Assembly: GCA_004154925.1 (NCBI GenBank)
Contig: QJNS01000013.1
Coordinates: 514,017-578,016 of the forward strand
Reading direction: 5' to 3'
DNA: 64,000 nt
Source: Monosporascus cannonballus
Taxonomy: Eukaryota > Ascomycota > Sordariomycetes > Xylariales
The notes beneath the pieces are model-generated. The model did not search any database and had not been told where the DNA came from. It saw only the letters and a program-made list of their open reading frames with translations. A program made the position numbers and the translations under genes. Shown piece by piece: positions 47,701 through 59,956 of this stretch. Within the stretch, counting starts at the first letter, position 1, and every line of letters begins with the position of its first letter.

Positions 47701-49339
47701 GTTTCTGACGCCACAGGCTTAAAAAGTTAAACTTGTTACTGACCAGGTGCCGGTATTGCTCACTATATGTTATCTGTTATCGCCCTGGCTTTCCTGCAGG
47801 CCTTCTTCGCTGGTCTGCACTTAGTAGCTTAGTAACTACTACTTAGTAGTGCCTTAGGTAACTCAAAACAGCCTAGACAGGGGTCGATGTCTCTTAATCG
47901 AAGCCTGTTGAAAGTCACTAACTACTCCCACATCATATCTACAAGATCTCTTCATTACTATAATTACTAGTATCATTATCGTCGCTTGCTCTAACTAAGG
48001 TCTTAGGAGCCGACTACTAAGTAGAAGATTTTTACGTTTATCCATTTCCATTTCTACCTACGTGCATGCATATTGCAAGTGCAAAGTACAATTCGCAAGA
48101 CTAAAAGGAGAAAGCCCCAAGCCACGCGAGCCTCTTCGGATCCGAGAAGGCGCACGCCGTTTCCTCCATACATACCTGGAGTTTGTTGTTGTATGCAGAT
48201 TCCAATGTCCACTGACGGCGATGCGTCAATATCTCTTTCCCCACACAGTATGGTACTGTAGGAAAACCTGTGTTGTCGACCCCTACCTCCGATCTCACGC
48301 CAAGCATCCAGAAGTTGCACTCTACTTGCATCCCGCAGCCCTAGACTTCTCTCATATTTCCCTTTTCGCTTCTCGAGTGCATACTTTTATGCATCTGGGT
48401 GGCTGTTCCTTCTCTCGCCCAGTATAATCGATTTACGTGACTCAGGGTATTACCGCGCGATGTATTGAGGCATATGAATTCAGTGCTTTGACTGTACTTC
48501 GCACGACAGCGGGCGGGTGTTGAGGGGTGGCCTCGAACCAAGCACCCCCCTAACTATGAGCGGTAGACAATCTCGCCCAAGCTTGATGATTACCTCCTTG
48601 AGCTTTTGTTCGTTGCGTGTTGCCACAGGTACTGCTTCTGTGTGTTACGCGGTTCGTCTTCTTTTACGTATAAGTACCTACTTATGTGGCTTTTCCCCCA
48701 GCGGACTACGTTGCCTACCTTCCCTGCTGTTGCATGCACTTAACACACCCTGCGATGACCCAGGCCAGCCACCCGGGACCCATGCTAGCTTTGGGAAAAT
48801 GATTAGCTTTTCCAAAGTCAAAAGGGTCCCTATCCCTACGCTCCGTCACTTTAAGCTGTAAGGCAAGGGGAGTCTTCCCCAACGCTGTGTCTTCTTCTTT
48901 AGCGAGCTTTCTCCGGAGTCAGCTCCGGTTGCTCGTGCGAACTCTTGAAATAAGTATTCATCCGAAGTAAAATAATAATACCCATTGTCGCTGCCACTCT
49001 GAGCATTTAAAGCCTTCCTCGTGCCCATCACTAAGCATCAAAAAGGCCAAGGCGTCCTCCCTTCCCCTTATTGGACCCTTCTCCCTTCTTGCTTAACATA
49101 CGGTTTCTGAACATCCTTCACTGAACCAGAACCCCTTCTTAACTTGTAACATCTCACAAGCCTTCATTGAACTAGGAACCTTTGGCTCATAACATTGTCA
49201 CAGAGCATGCACTCAACTGGAACTGCTTAGCTTATAGCCTCGTGAGCTTTATGCTACCCGTGTTCGACAACTGGTAGCCTCTACTTATTCGTCTTATTGC
49301 CCTATTTAGTCACAATACGCTTTGTGTGTGTGAGCATCA
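41722..49339. other. 7.6-kb gene desert inside the pigment locus
   Basis: This is the longest spacer in the window. Visible structures are four tandem copies of GCTCT (about 42632-42651), a run of related CTCGTAG/AGCTCG words (about 43720-43750), a GCATGCA-rich palindromic stretch (about 44147-44168) and a C run (about 44574-44588). No frame resembles scytalone dehydratase, a second reductase, a transporter or a transposon protein. The right end must contain the promoter of the AflR-like gene. Confidence 0.5.
42632..42651. repeat. Pentanucleotide microsatellite (GCTCT)4
   Basis: Four uninterrupted copies of GCTCT in the spacer downstream of the polyketide synthase. Not inside any recognisable gene. 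Confidence 0.8.
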
Positions 49340-50611
49340 ATGGCCTCCCAATTGAAACCACGGCAACCTCGACTTCGGGCATCCTGCGACGGTTGTTTTC
49401 TAGCAAAGGTCAGATGTTCGAAAGAGAGGCCCGCTTGTACGCGCTGCCTTGCTCAAGGCAACTACTGTCAATACTCGCCGTCGAGTAGATCAGGCAAGGG
49501 AAAGATCCCGAAGACTGATGCTTCTGTAAGCCCCGGTAAGCGCGGGCAGGGAAAACGTGTGCGTGGAAACTCATATATTGAGGGTTCAGCTGAGCAAGGC
49601 CACATCCCGCAGCCCACAACACATTCTGGGCGCTATACGCATATGGTCTCTATCGCAGGCGGGTGGGACAATCCACCCACAGGCGTCAGAGGCTTCATGA
49701 ATAGGCATCCACCGCTTCTGTCAAACTTCACTTTCCTTGGTCTAGAAGAAAGGGATACGGGAGAACATGGCCGGATGCCCGCGCCATCCGACATGTACTC
49801 AGGCTGGCAACATATGCCTAACTTGGCCAACGCCCACTTACTCCCCGGAGTCCCAGTTACAGCTGCACACGTGCCAGGGGCTCATTGGCAACCCCAGTCA
49901 CTCGATATGAACATCCCCCCCCATTCCCCATGGGCTGACACTCCGCCTCAGAATCCGGTGGAGTTCGGCCAGGTTCCTGTACCACCCAGCATGGAAAACC
50001 CCATAGTCCAGAGCCCTGCAACCCCCGCTACTTTGCTGCCCGAGTCAGGGCCCGCGACACCTTCCGCGATTACTAGTGGCTCATGCAACTGCTTCACGGT
50101 CTGCTTGCAGTCTGTTCAAGCTCTGCATAACGCCTCGTCACCCTCCTCGCCCCCTTTCGACACAGTTATCTCATTGAACCGCAAAGCAATCGAAGGGTGT
50201 GCGGCGATGTTAGCCTGTCCAAATTGTATGAGCCAATCTGGCTCGCATGCTGTAGCAATGCTCACGACGACACTTATTGGACAGATAATATCGCTCTATA
50301 AGAATGTTGTCACGCTCGCCGATCACCAGAACAGCGAGCAAGACATTTCTGCAACGAACCCCCTGTTCACCACCGGTGTCAGTCCCGGCGCGTATCAACA
50401 CAATGGGGAAGTTGGAAAGTGGATCGAACTTCAGCTTCTCTCTAGAGAGCTCCGCAAGCTAGATGACCTCCTCTCAAGTTTTCAAGGAGTTGGCGCCCAG
50501 CTGTTTAATGACGCAGGGGTCGCCGGGGCCATGATGGGCTTCCTGGAGCAGAATATAAGCGTCATTCGTGATGCGATAATGAACGGAGCGGGGAATATGC
50601 CGCTTCAATGA
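49340..50611 (+). CDS. AflR-like Zn2Cys6 transcription factor
   Basis: An uninterrupted frame of 423 residues. The ATG at 49340 is the first Met before the DNA-binding domain. The Zn2Cys6 motif has all six Cys at 16, 19, 26, 33, 36 and 43 with the spacing C-x2-C-x6-C-x6-C-x2-C-x6-C and the core RASCDGCFLAKVRCSKERPAC. A Gly/Lys-rich basic linker and a long Pro-rich middle follow. The C-terminal part (from about residue 247, starting SGSCNCFTVCLQSVQAL) matches the AflR-type regulatory domain, ending in a helical FLEQNISVIRDAI segment. Proteins of this class usually switch on the secondary-metabolite cluster in which they sit, so a role in pigment expression is likely. No intron is needed, whereas many relatives have one in the zinc-cluster region. 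Confidence 0.9.
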   Translation: MASQLKPRQPRLRASCDGCFLAKVRCSKERPACTRCLAQGNYCQYSPSSRSGKGKIPKTDASVSPGKRGQGKRVRGNSYIEGSAEQGHIPQPTTHSGRYTHMVSIAGGWDNPPTGVRGFMNRHPPLLSNFTFLGLEERDTGEHGRMPAPSDMYSGWQHMPNLANAHLLPGVPVTAAHVPGAHWQPQSLDMNIPPHSPWADTPPQNPVEFGQVPVPPSMENPIVQSPATPATLLPESGPATPSAITSGSCNCFTVCLQSVQALHNASSPSSPPFDTVISLNRKAIEGCAAMLACPNCMSQSGSHAVAMLTTTLIGQIISLYKNVVTLADHQNSEQDISATNPLFTTGVSPGAYQHNGEVGKWIELQLLSRELRKLDDLLSSFQGVGAQLFNDAGVAGAMMGFLEQNISVIRDAIMNGAGNMPLQ

Positions 50612-53600
50612 GAAGGCTTCGAGGCGACACGCTACGGTAACGAAAGAGATACCATAGACAAGGTCACGACACAGAAGACGAGGGCACGACACAGAAGACG
50701 AGGGCACGACACAGAAGACAAGGGCACGACACAGAAGACGAGGGCACGACGGCTTTGATTAGTGCGAATAGGAACCACACGCTTACTCAGTATAACTCCC
50801 ACTAGTGCCATTATAGCTTATTTGGAGCCCAATATCTGTGATACGAAGGCGTAGATTGGGTTCTCTCCTGTAAAAGGGGCAAAGGGGTTCTCGGTATAGT
50901 ATCCATCATGCCGATAATGCACGCATTGTTGAGAACCCTCATCGACTTTTTTTTTTAAAAAAAAAAGCAAGTCAACATCGAACAATTGCCCGGCCTGTAG
51001 ACCGCTCTTCCTGTGAGCTGGCTGGATACGGCACATGCCAATGTCGCGCAGAGACATACATAGACACTTGCATGGAAGGTTAATTGGCGTCGACTTACTC
51101 CTTGATTGGGCTGTTTCATGCCGCTTGATTCGTACAAGAACGTTCACACTAAACATAAGGTTCATTGAATAATGGCTCAGAACGGAAGGATGACACGCGC
51201 TGCTTTTTTAAGCTTTTCGGGTCCCTAGGGCTGGAAGCTTCAGTGTGTGGACGTGCGCCATAGAGTTGGACCCCTAGAAAGGCTGTGTTGGTCGGAAGCT
51301 ATAAGCATAGGTAGATACTTGCGCTAATCCGGTCCAATAAAAGAATCAACAATGTGTTGAGATGCGTACAGTATAAGCTACCCGCGCGGTTAAGTAATGT
51401 TCGATATACGCTTTTTAAACCCAACAGGGCACCCCCGTTTACATTTCTCAACCTCATTCAAAGTTTACACATGGCCACCAGACGGGCAAGGATATGGTCT
51501 TTACGGATTAGAGTTCAGTTTCAGGACAAACCAGTGTGTTACAGTGTTCATTTGGACGAAAGACGAATATGGAGACGCGCAGGAGGTTGCCAGAGAGGCT
51601 CGTTGAGGGAGCCAAGGTACCTGCTTATGCAGGTCGACGTGTATAGTGGGTCCGAATAAAGTTAGCAGGCTAACGTAGCTAGAAACAGGCGGCCGGTAGT
51701 GGAGCGTGCGGCTCATCAGCAAGCCGGGGGGGCGCTCTAAGTTTCAGAGCGAAGGCCTTTCCTATCAGGTACAAGCGTATCTCACCCCGCGGCTCCTTCA
51801 GCAGCAGCAGTTACACGCTACGGGTCGCCACGTGATGTCCAAGTAAAAGGAAACTTTGTAACAAGCCACTTACATAATCCCCGCCATCTTAAGCCTTTCT
51901 AACGTAGAACAACTTTCTTCGTCTAGTCAAGTCCGTGAAGTCCTCAAGGGGGTTTTTGCCTTTGTTATTTCGGCTACCACGAGTGCGTGGAATATGTTGA
52001 GCCATTAGCCAACGTTAGGCATGTTTGACTCATCCAGATCATGTCGATTTAACAAGGATCCCATCTAACTTTGCGATTTTACAGACCGGCATCGAGGACA
52101 TCTCCCATCTGCGAAACCCGCTGCCCCTGGCTTATGTTTGCGCACTAGATCAGGCACGCCATTTGGTCTTTCACTCAAGCAGAATGTGATGTCCTAGTCG
52201 GTGCCCTCGAAGTTAACTTCCATCCTCACAGGGAGGGAATTCCTAGCTAGTCTTCGTGCACATAATACCAAAATCATGCGTTAATGTATCCATCAATAAC
52301 ATGTATGTTATGATGACGGTGAATCTCCCACCGACGCCTGTTCGGGAGGGTGGAGATCATCGATAACTAGCAGATGTTGCATATTTGCACGGTATGAACC
52401 CTCTTTCGACCACTCTGCTTAGGCGGTGTCAGTCAGGGGCCAGAGACTCCGATGCCAGCCGGTAACATCACACCACCATCGTTATCGAAACCAACATCGA
52501 TCAATGGCAATAGTGCCGATTACTTCCATAAACTACTAGTAACCTCAATTGCCACCTCAACAGTTCCCTTAAGCCTTACAAATTCCCGAGCTAGGCAGAC
52601 GTTGTCATCTTCTAGGGCCTATCGGAAGGCTTATTCCTGTTCCTGGCTAACATGCCCTCGTATTTACAGGCTGATTCATCAAATCGTCAAAGAGGTTGTG
52701 CGTTACGTTGGCTTGGACATTGGAGTGTCTTCCGAGGTACTCATCGACATACGCCTGACTTGCCAGGGCGCGTGCTCGTTCGCTATTGATGGCGTGCTTT
52801 CAAATAGCCACTATCTTTCATTCCGGGCGGCGATTTGCTTGCTACGAGGTATATCTTAGGTAGTACTCAAGATTTGTGTCGATGTAAGCAGCGCATATGA
52901 TCCCTGGGCCCACACTCGGCTACTAACCATGCTGTATCAAGGAGTATGTGATCCCTGGGAAGCGTACGCGTCGGCACTCAACCCCTCATAGTTGCTGATT
53001 GATCTGCAATAGTTTGGAATATCGGGTCTGACTCCGTTCATTACTTCCAGATCTCCTGATCTACAGAGACTTCGGTGTTTCTGATAACCGCCTTGCCTGG
53101 GGGCCTGTTGGTGTAGCACGTCTCCTCTTAATCCTCCCTAAGCTCTTTCAGCGGAGGCTCTGTGTTCGTTAGACGTGAACCTTGGCCACACTAGACTCGA
53201 CTACATAGGGTTGAACAATGTAAAATCACGCGTTAAGAGGCACAAGCGGCTGACCCCAAGGCCTTTCTGGTGTACCCATTTCACCAGCATGAAATCGTTT
53301 GAAGTCTCACTACAGTGATAAAAGTAAAGCTGGAACATGGAGAACGTAGCACGTATCCACTGAAGGCGGATTTGCTTGAAGTTAGAGCCTATGCGGGCCC
53401 CATTGATCTCGTGGCTAAATATAACGGCAGCGCTGGATATAGCCAAACATATCCGAATACGTATTCGACAGTACCTGGCTTACAGTGTAGCGTCATAACT
53501 GACAGAAGCTTCGCCGTTAGCTCTTTGAATAGACACCTTGTTGTCGCCGCAAGTCATCCAACCCAGTCCAACCCTTACTTGCCTAGTTCCCCTATTCCGG

Positions 53601-55755
53601 CATAGGGTATCATCATCATGGCCAATACCGTTAACCAAGTCATACTCACCATATGTCGTTCCATAGGTGGAAGGATGACGTGCATTCACGGCCGGAGGCC
53701 ATATTCGTTGCCCATGGGTGAGTTGCACAAACCGGGTTTAAAAGGCGTTCTGGGTCACGGCGCCGAGAACGCAGGTGTCAACTAGGGTACACTGAATTCA
53801 AGTTTCACCAGGCTACACTGAAAGCTCGACATGTCGTCTTAATTAACTCGCAGTCACCTACTATCCATAGCCGCGGGTTCTTACCTCGCTGACCGTGCTC
53901 ACTCAGCTCCCCTGTTAGACCGCTGGCAGCGAGTTATCAGACGCGCAACACCTAAATCCTCCGCGTGGGGAAGCCCCGGAAAATCCGCAATTCAGGCATC
54001 TTGATACTGGCAGATGTCAGCTTTCCGAAGGGACCGTCTTTTACATGAGCGTGTTATCTGGGGAAGAGGCAATTTTGATATCACCGAGCTCCCCAGCGAT
54101 GTCCGCGGAGGCCGGTATATCATACGCCTCCTCTGACGGTACATACTGTCCATACACATACACACACTCCCTAAACAACCGACCCAAATCTCAGCCTTAC
54201 CTGTATATCGAACCTCCATGGTCAAACCCGCCGCGCCGGGTATTATGGGACGGCACGGTGACGTTCGGCACCTACCGCATGTACCGCGCGAGGCACACCA
54301 GATATGAAACGTCAGATATCAGATATCAGATGCCAACAGCCCAACGAATCGGGACCCGTCTCGTGGATGATGACCTGCAGCGGGGGTCTGCCGATGCTTG
54401 CAAGCCACGATCACACCAGTCAGCCTCGGCCTCTCAATAATGCCGAACCCGTACACCCGTACGCCACATACGCCCCATTTCACATGGCTAAATTCGATGA
54501 CAGCTTACCCCGTTCCCGTGCGACGATGGCGACGAGGGCAGGCCTAGCTGCGGCTTTCCAGTTTCGACGGAGGACGGGGTGGGGCATGGATGTGGCTGGT
54601 CAGTGCAAATCTGCAACGCCCACGACGTGATTTTTTTTTTTATTTTGCCTATCTATACGTAAATAAGTATATGTACAGCTTCCCATGCGACATTAACTGC
54701 AGTCAGCATGGGTGCCTGGAACGGCTCACCCACCCCCGCGGTTCCCCGCGACGAGATAGATTGCTGCCAAGAAAGATGAGACGGGCAGTCGCCGACGTAG
54801 GCGAGCATATTTGGCCGAGAGACTGATGGGCATCCTCAGCCGAAGGTAGTGTGCATACCAGGGAAACCAATAAAAGCTCGTCGTTCTATCCCAGGCAGGC
54901 CTCACAGCGTATGCTACCAATATATTCTCCCCTAGGCACCTATCAATAATGTAACGCTATGCTTACCCGTATACAGAGCGCCGTTCTAGCCCCGGGCGGC
55001 TTGTAACACAACGAGCAAGCGACGTGGGGGCGAGAGCAGATTGCCTAAGGCGGGCCGCGAGTGGTCGTGGAGAGGTGGCGAAGGGGAGTAAACCCTCAGT
55101 GGTGAAAGTCCCCTACATGGCCATCGCCAGTGGCTGGCTGATAGCGGATATCTGGTAAGAGGCTGCTCAGATGCTGACGATGTGGCACGATATAGACGTC
55201 TAGACGGGGCGTCTGGCTCCACTGCCTCTGAACTGTCTACAACGATATTGAAAATCACCACTTCAATATCACTACGTAAAGGAATCGTTATGGAAAAGGT
55301 GTGGGTACCACATATATACCCCCCCAGAAAGGTCCAACTTGTGCTAAACCAAGTTGGCTGAAAATATTTTAGTTGATTTTGGCCCACTTCGCAGCCCAAC
55401 AGGGTTAGGTTTTAGCTTTTCTATTATATATATGTGTGTTAATAAGTAGACGACTTACCGTTACTCGTAGTAAGGTATTTGCTGTAATATGGAGATCGTC
55501 ATGGACAGGGTTCACTGTAATGAAAGAGAACAAGACAAGCTAGACCTATCTTAATGGATAAACTACGTTGCGGTGGGGTAAATAATGTTGCATTTTGATA
55601 TCGGTTGCGATCTCAGGATCGGTTTGCACCGGTTCGCTGGGACGCCTAGAAACGCCACAAGGATCCGTACCGTCTCCAATGAACCAACACAGTGCCCACA
55701 ATACCACTTACAGAACCACCTCTCCCAAGACTCATGACCCAAAGTTCGGACTACT
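50612..55755. other. Convergent spacer between AflR-like and reductase genes
   Basis: About 5.1 kb between two converging stop codons. It begins with the 20-bp minisatellite listed separately. It also has a T10/A10 run near 50949-50968, a T run at about 54631-54640 and a small GATATCA repeat near 54314-54337. Frames up to 135 codons (for example around 52452-52859) show no recognisable domain. Confidence 0.5.
50661..50750. repeat. 20-bp minisatellite, 4.5 copies
   Basis: Four full units and one half unit of AGGGCACGACACAGAAGACG, starting at 50661, 50681, 50701, 50721 and 50741. The first unit has one change (AGGTCACG) and the third one change (final G to A). It starts 50 bp after the stop codon of the AflR-like regulator, so it is probably within that gene's 3' untranslated region. 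Confidence 0.95.
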
Positions 55756-56651
55756 TCAAACCCCGCCCCCGGACGCCCTAATAACCTGGCCTGGTAGATG
55801 GTTAGCGCGGTCTCCTTGCAGTCCGGCTTGGGCAAAGAGAGGTAGTTAGATTGGTACTGACCGTTAATCCATTCTCCTTCCTCACTGATAAGCAGATAGA
55901 CGACCTTGCCGATATCCGCCGGGACGCCGACTCTGTCTAGGGGACACATCTTCCTAAGGCCATTCTTGATTGTCTCGATGGGCATGCCCTTGTAGCCACC
56001 GGGGACGTAGTGCCAACTGTTCTCATCGAACATGTCAGTCTGGATACCACCAGGCGCGATGGCGTTGCAGGTGATCCTCCTGGGGCCGCCGTCGACCGCG
56101 AAGGAGCGGGCGAAGCCCTCGACGGCTGCCTTGGAGCCGGCGTAGAGGGCATGGTTGGGGATGCCAGCCATCTGCGCGGCAATAGAGGAGGTGAGGATGA
56201 TGCGGCCGCCCTCGCGGCAGTGCTTCAGGCCCTGCTGGCCGACGAAGAACTGGCCGCGGCAGTTGAGGTTGAAGACCTGGTTGAAGAGCTCCTCCGTGAC
56301 CTGGGTCTCTTCGCACCAGACCTCCATGCCGGCATTAGAGACCACGTAGTCGATGTGGCCGAAGTGGGCCACCGCCTTCTCGAAGAGGGCCTCGACCTCC
56401 TTCGGCTTGGAGACGTCGGCCTGCAGGGCGACGGACTTCGAGCCGAGCTTGCGGAGTTCGGAGACCACCTCGTCCGCGGCGCCGGAGCTGCGCCCGTAGT
56501 TGACGATGATGGATGCGCCGCGCTTTCCGAGCTCTAGCGCGATGCCTCTGCCGATGCCGCGGCCGGCGCCGGTGACCAGGGCTACCTTCCCAACGAGGTG
56601 TTGATGCGTAGTGGCCGCAGGGGCGAAGTCTGATGTAACTGCAGGAGACAT
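55756..56651 (-). CDS. Tetrahydroxynaphthalene reductase-type SDR (DHN-melanin)
   Basis: Exons are 55862-56651 and 55756-55790, giving 274 residues. The intron 55791-55861 has a GCTAAC branch site and its removal gives the conserved end EWINGQVIRASGGGV. The start is the ATG at 56651; frame upstream of it is open but has no better start. The NADPH fold motif TGAGRGIG begins at Thr27, and the catalytic set is Ser156, Tyr170 and Lys174 (YAGSK). The segments SSIAAQMAGIPNHALY and FDENSWHYVPGGYKG match tetrahydroxynaphthalene reductases more closely than trihydroxynaphthalene reductases. The expected reaction is 1,3,6,8-tetrahydroxynaphthalene to scytalone with NADPH. The last residue is Val, where the Magnaporthe tetra- and tri-hydroxynaphthalene reductases have Ile and Met respectively, as I recall. 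Confidence 0.93.
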
Positions 56652-59600
56652 GGTGGGATAGTGCACCAATGCAAAACGCTAAGTAAGCGTGAAGAAAGTC
56701 GTCGTTGATTCGTCTGGTAACAGATCCTCTCTCAATGCTGACGATTTTGGGCGAACATTCATACAATGATAAACTATTGAGGTTTACTCTTATATAGCAG
56801 ATTGGCCGTGTCTTGGAACTCCGAAGAGGAGTCGCCATGGGGTAAAATTCACACCGCATTTGGGAGACGAACCCCTAACGGAAGGCCACGGCGCCGGAGG
56901 TTCGCTGCTGGGCTGACCCTGTTCGGACGTCCTGGCGAGTGCCCGGAGAGCAAACAGCGCCATAAAATCCATGCGGTGGCTGACTCGCGGTCCGTTACCG
57001 CGTGTCGAGAAACGAGGAGTCGATTAGGAAATAACAAGAAGGTATTCGCATAGTTAATACATATTTAATTTATAATAGCTTGTTGGAAGTATTGGTGCCT
57101 AGGTGTTTTTCGAAATGGCAGTTTCCTTGGCGCATCTTTGCAGCGTATACCAATTGTCGATAACCTCTTGGTGCGTGGTCGCGCTAGGGAGAGAACCCCA
57201 CGGACGTCCGTGAGCATCCCTTGCTTCCTAACGCGTATCCTTCGCGCTGCAACAGAACGGACCGGAATGCACGCTTACGACATTGCAGGCAGATAAACGC
57301 GAAGAAAACCAAAATAGAGGGATATGTGAAGAAATAGTAGTTTTTGTTGCGCACAAGTGCCCCACCCATAATCACAAAATGGGTTCAATCATCGATTTCA
57401 AGCTGGCACCCGGAGACACGTGATAGCAGCCGGACACAGGGAAAAGACGCTTGAGAGTTCGTTCGGACGAGATCACTGTTCCATCGTCAGGTCGCCCTCC
57501 TGAGATATAAAACGAGGAAATCATGCCTGCTTTGAGCACGATAACGTGCTAAATTGTCCCATGAATACGTCTCCTATTCTGCCCTGTCATTCCCCTAGTC
57601 GTTGAGGATTACAGGATGCCTTGCTTCTGCTGTTGGCCACGTATTCTTCGCCTATGCCATCCTAGCAATCCCCGGACACTAAACGCTGTGCAACGACGTG
57701 TACTACTCAAATAAACGCTAACGCGACTGCTGGGGTACTAGGAAACCTCCTCTGCGGACACCTGGCTAGGCTACGACAAGTCCTAGTAATGTAAGTCACA
57801 CAACTAATTCCTTACGGTAGGTGCAGACATCCGGAGTTAGGCTTCAAAAGACGCATCGCTCGAATGGGGGGATAGATGGATGGACGTCATGGTATGTTAG
57901 TCGTGGCCCAATATCTTGGGTTATTTACCGAGAGAATATTCGTAACAGGTTTATCGTGGTCAGTGACGCCTTACAAATTGTCTTTAAAAGAACCTGGGTA
58001 ATCTTGGTGGTTCGCCTGATACTCTTGAGGAAGCGTCGTCTTCCTAGTTGTACCACTTCTGATTATCGTCAATGCGCGGAAGACTTGGAGGTTGCGATGA
58101 TAAATGGATGCCTCATTTGGCATCGAGCCAGGCAGCACGAGTTATTCGAAGTGCATCTTTATTCATAGAATGAATGACGAGGACCTGAAAGTTTAATTAA
58201 TTTATAGCTTGACGCTATGCGGACGGGTACTGACAGGAATTCAGGGTCTATGCCCAATGCACTTTGCCATCCTAACATCGTGGCATTGCCAAGTACAGAA
58301 ACTCGACGGGATCCCGACCTCCGAGTAAGGACCCGATGGATCGCAAACCACGCCATGCACCGCATTACTGTTGTGATGCTGTTAGCATACGACTCCTGAA
58401 ATCCCGTCGCCCCATACAATCGGCCTTGTCACGCTTGGACGCTTGACGTACCTCGCAACCCTGCTACATTCGATATTGATAAGGTGAGAAATCCGGTTAA
58501 GTCTATCGTTATCCGCACAAATGTATGCTCGATGCGTCAGTTGGATGAATACCAATCGTTGGGCTGTGAAAAACGTGAGCTTCGGGGAATGCGGTCAGAG
58601 TGTGATTCCAGTACGGAGCAAGTCCTCGAACCAATCGTATCTTCAACGAGATGGCACAGCAGACGCCGTCTCTCGAGCATGGGGTTGAGCAACCAGTATG
58701 TTCCTCTGCATCGTAGTTGCATACCTCTGATTACTCTGAATGTGCATGTAAGAATAAGATGCGAAGTCTAGAACACTCCTGAGATTGGATCCAGCATGCA
58801 AACCCTTGGCGGACGCTTTCATTATCTTCCCCTTCGGCAGCATAGCGGGAGGGCATAGTTGAACATGGCGTGAAATGCGGAAGGACTGCATCATGCCAAA
58901 CCTCAACTGTTCCTTATGCGCCCTTTGGCCATGGGGTCCTGCATTATTCAGCACCAGACCACGTGGAGTCGGAAAATGTAGGGTGCTATGTGAGCCTCAG
59001 GCCGGAGCGATTCTGGCATTCTGATCCCGCCAGCCTACCGTATCATGCTTTCAGCCGTCTTGATGACGCGACTTTAGGGTTTCCCTTGAGCTACTGAGGT
59101 TACCGGGGGCATGCCGGCCGGTTTGGTCGTTAGGCGAGGGTCAACAACCTTAAATGGCCGAGCCTGCAGGTGGCAACATCATTGGGACCTTTATGAAAGG
59201 TTCTTTTTAATCTTAACGCTGCAGATGTTTAAGGTCGTTAGGTGGGGGCCGGGGGTTTCGGACAACATCCGGTCGAATCCGCGAGGAAACGAAGTCCATG
59301 ACCAGAACTAAGAAATAAAAGTTATTCTTCGCGCTCCGAAACTTGAAAAGCGGGATGGCCTAGGTTGGAATCGGCAACTATTGAACTATCTATCTATATG
59401 GATGATACAGGGCGCGACATGACCCTGTGCCTGACCAGGAGAAAATCTCCTTACGTTGTGAACTCCGTTACCCTAAAAGGGAGCCGCCAGAAGGAGCAAG
59501 TCAAACTCCTAGCAGACCAAGTAAGCCACCACGTGTCTAAGTCGAGTGTAAACACGGTCAAACTCCATTGCCTCCTGAAATTGTATGGGATGTTGCATGC

Positions 59601-59956
59601 GCCATAACCAGAGCGGAGTGTAACTAATCGCTTTTACACAGTGCCGTGTACGCCTTGTAGTCCGGCTACTTTGCAGCGTACGAGCACAGCCAAGTTCCGT
59701 AACGAAAAGCATCAGATGCTATTCTGGCGTCTCCGCGCCAATGTTTTTGGAATCTCGCCGCCAAAAACGCCGATGATGCTTTCCATGCTGTCGTGTCTTC
59801 GTGATTGCATGAAGTGAGTCATTGAATAGTCTCAGTGGAAGCCGGCGGTCATAAAACTCTAAAGGAAGGAATGAGACTTCGAAGACATGCAATAAGCCGG
59901 GAACATAAACCCGAAGACGGGTATAGATAGAAAAGTGCTCGTATCACAAGGAGCCC
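56652..59956. other. Spacer between CMR1-type regulator and reductase genes
   Basis: About 3.3 kb; its left end is the reductase promoter, with a TATA box listed separately. The remainder shows no recognisable protein, repeat or RNA gene. Confidence 0.5.
56789..56796 (-). promoter_or_regulatory. TATA box of the naphthalene reductase gene
   Basis: TATATAAG on the minus strand, 138 bp upstream of the ATG at 56651. Good consensus and plausible distance. Confidence 0.5.

Noticed and set aside
50661..50750. CRISPR-like array
   Set aside because: The units are directly adjacent with no spacers, in a fungal genome; it is a minisatellite.
52452..52859. 135-codon plus-strand frame in the AflR-reductase spacer
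   Set aside because: No recognisable motif, signal peptide or supportive context; not enough to call a gene.
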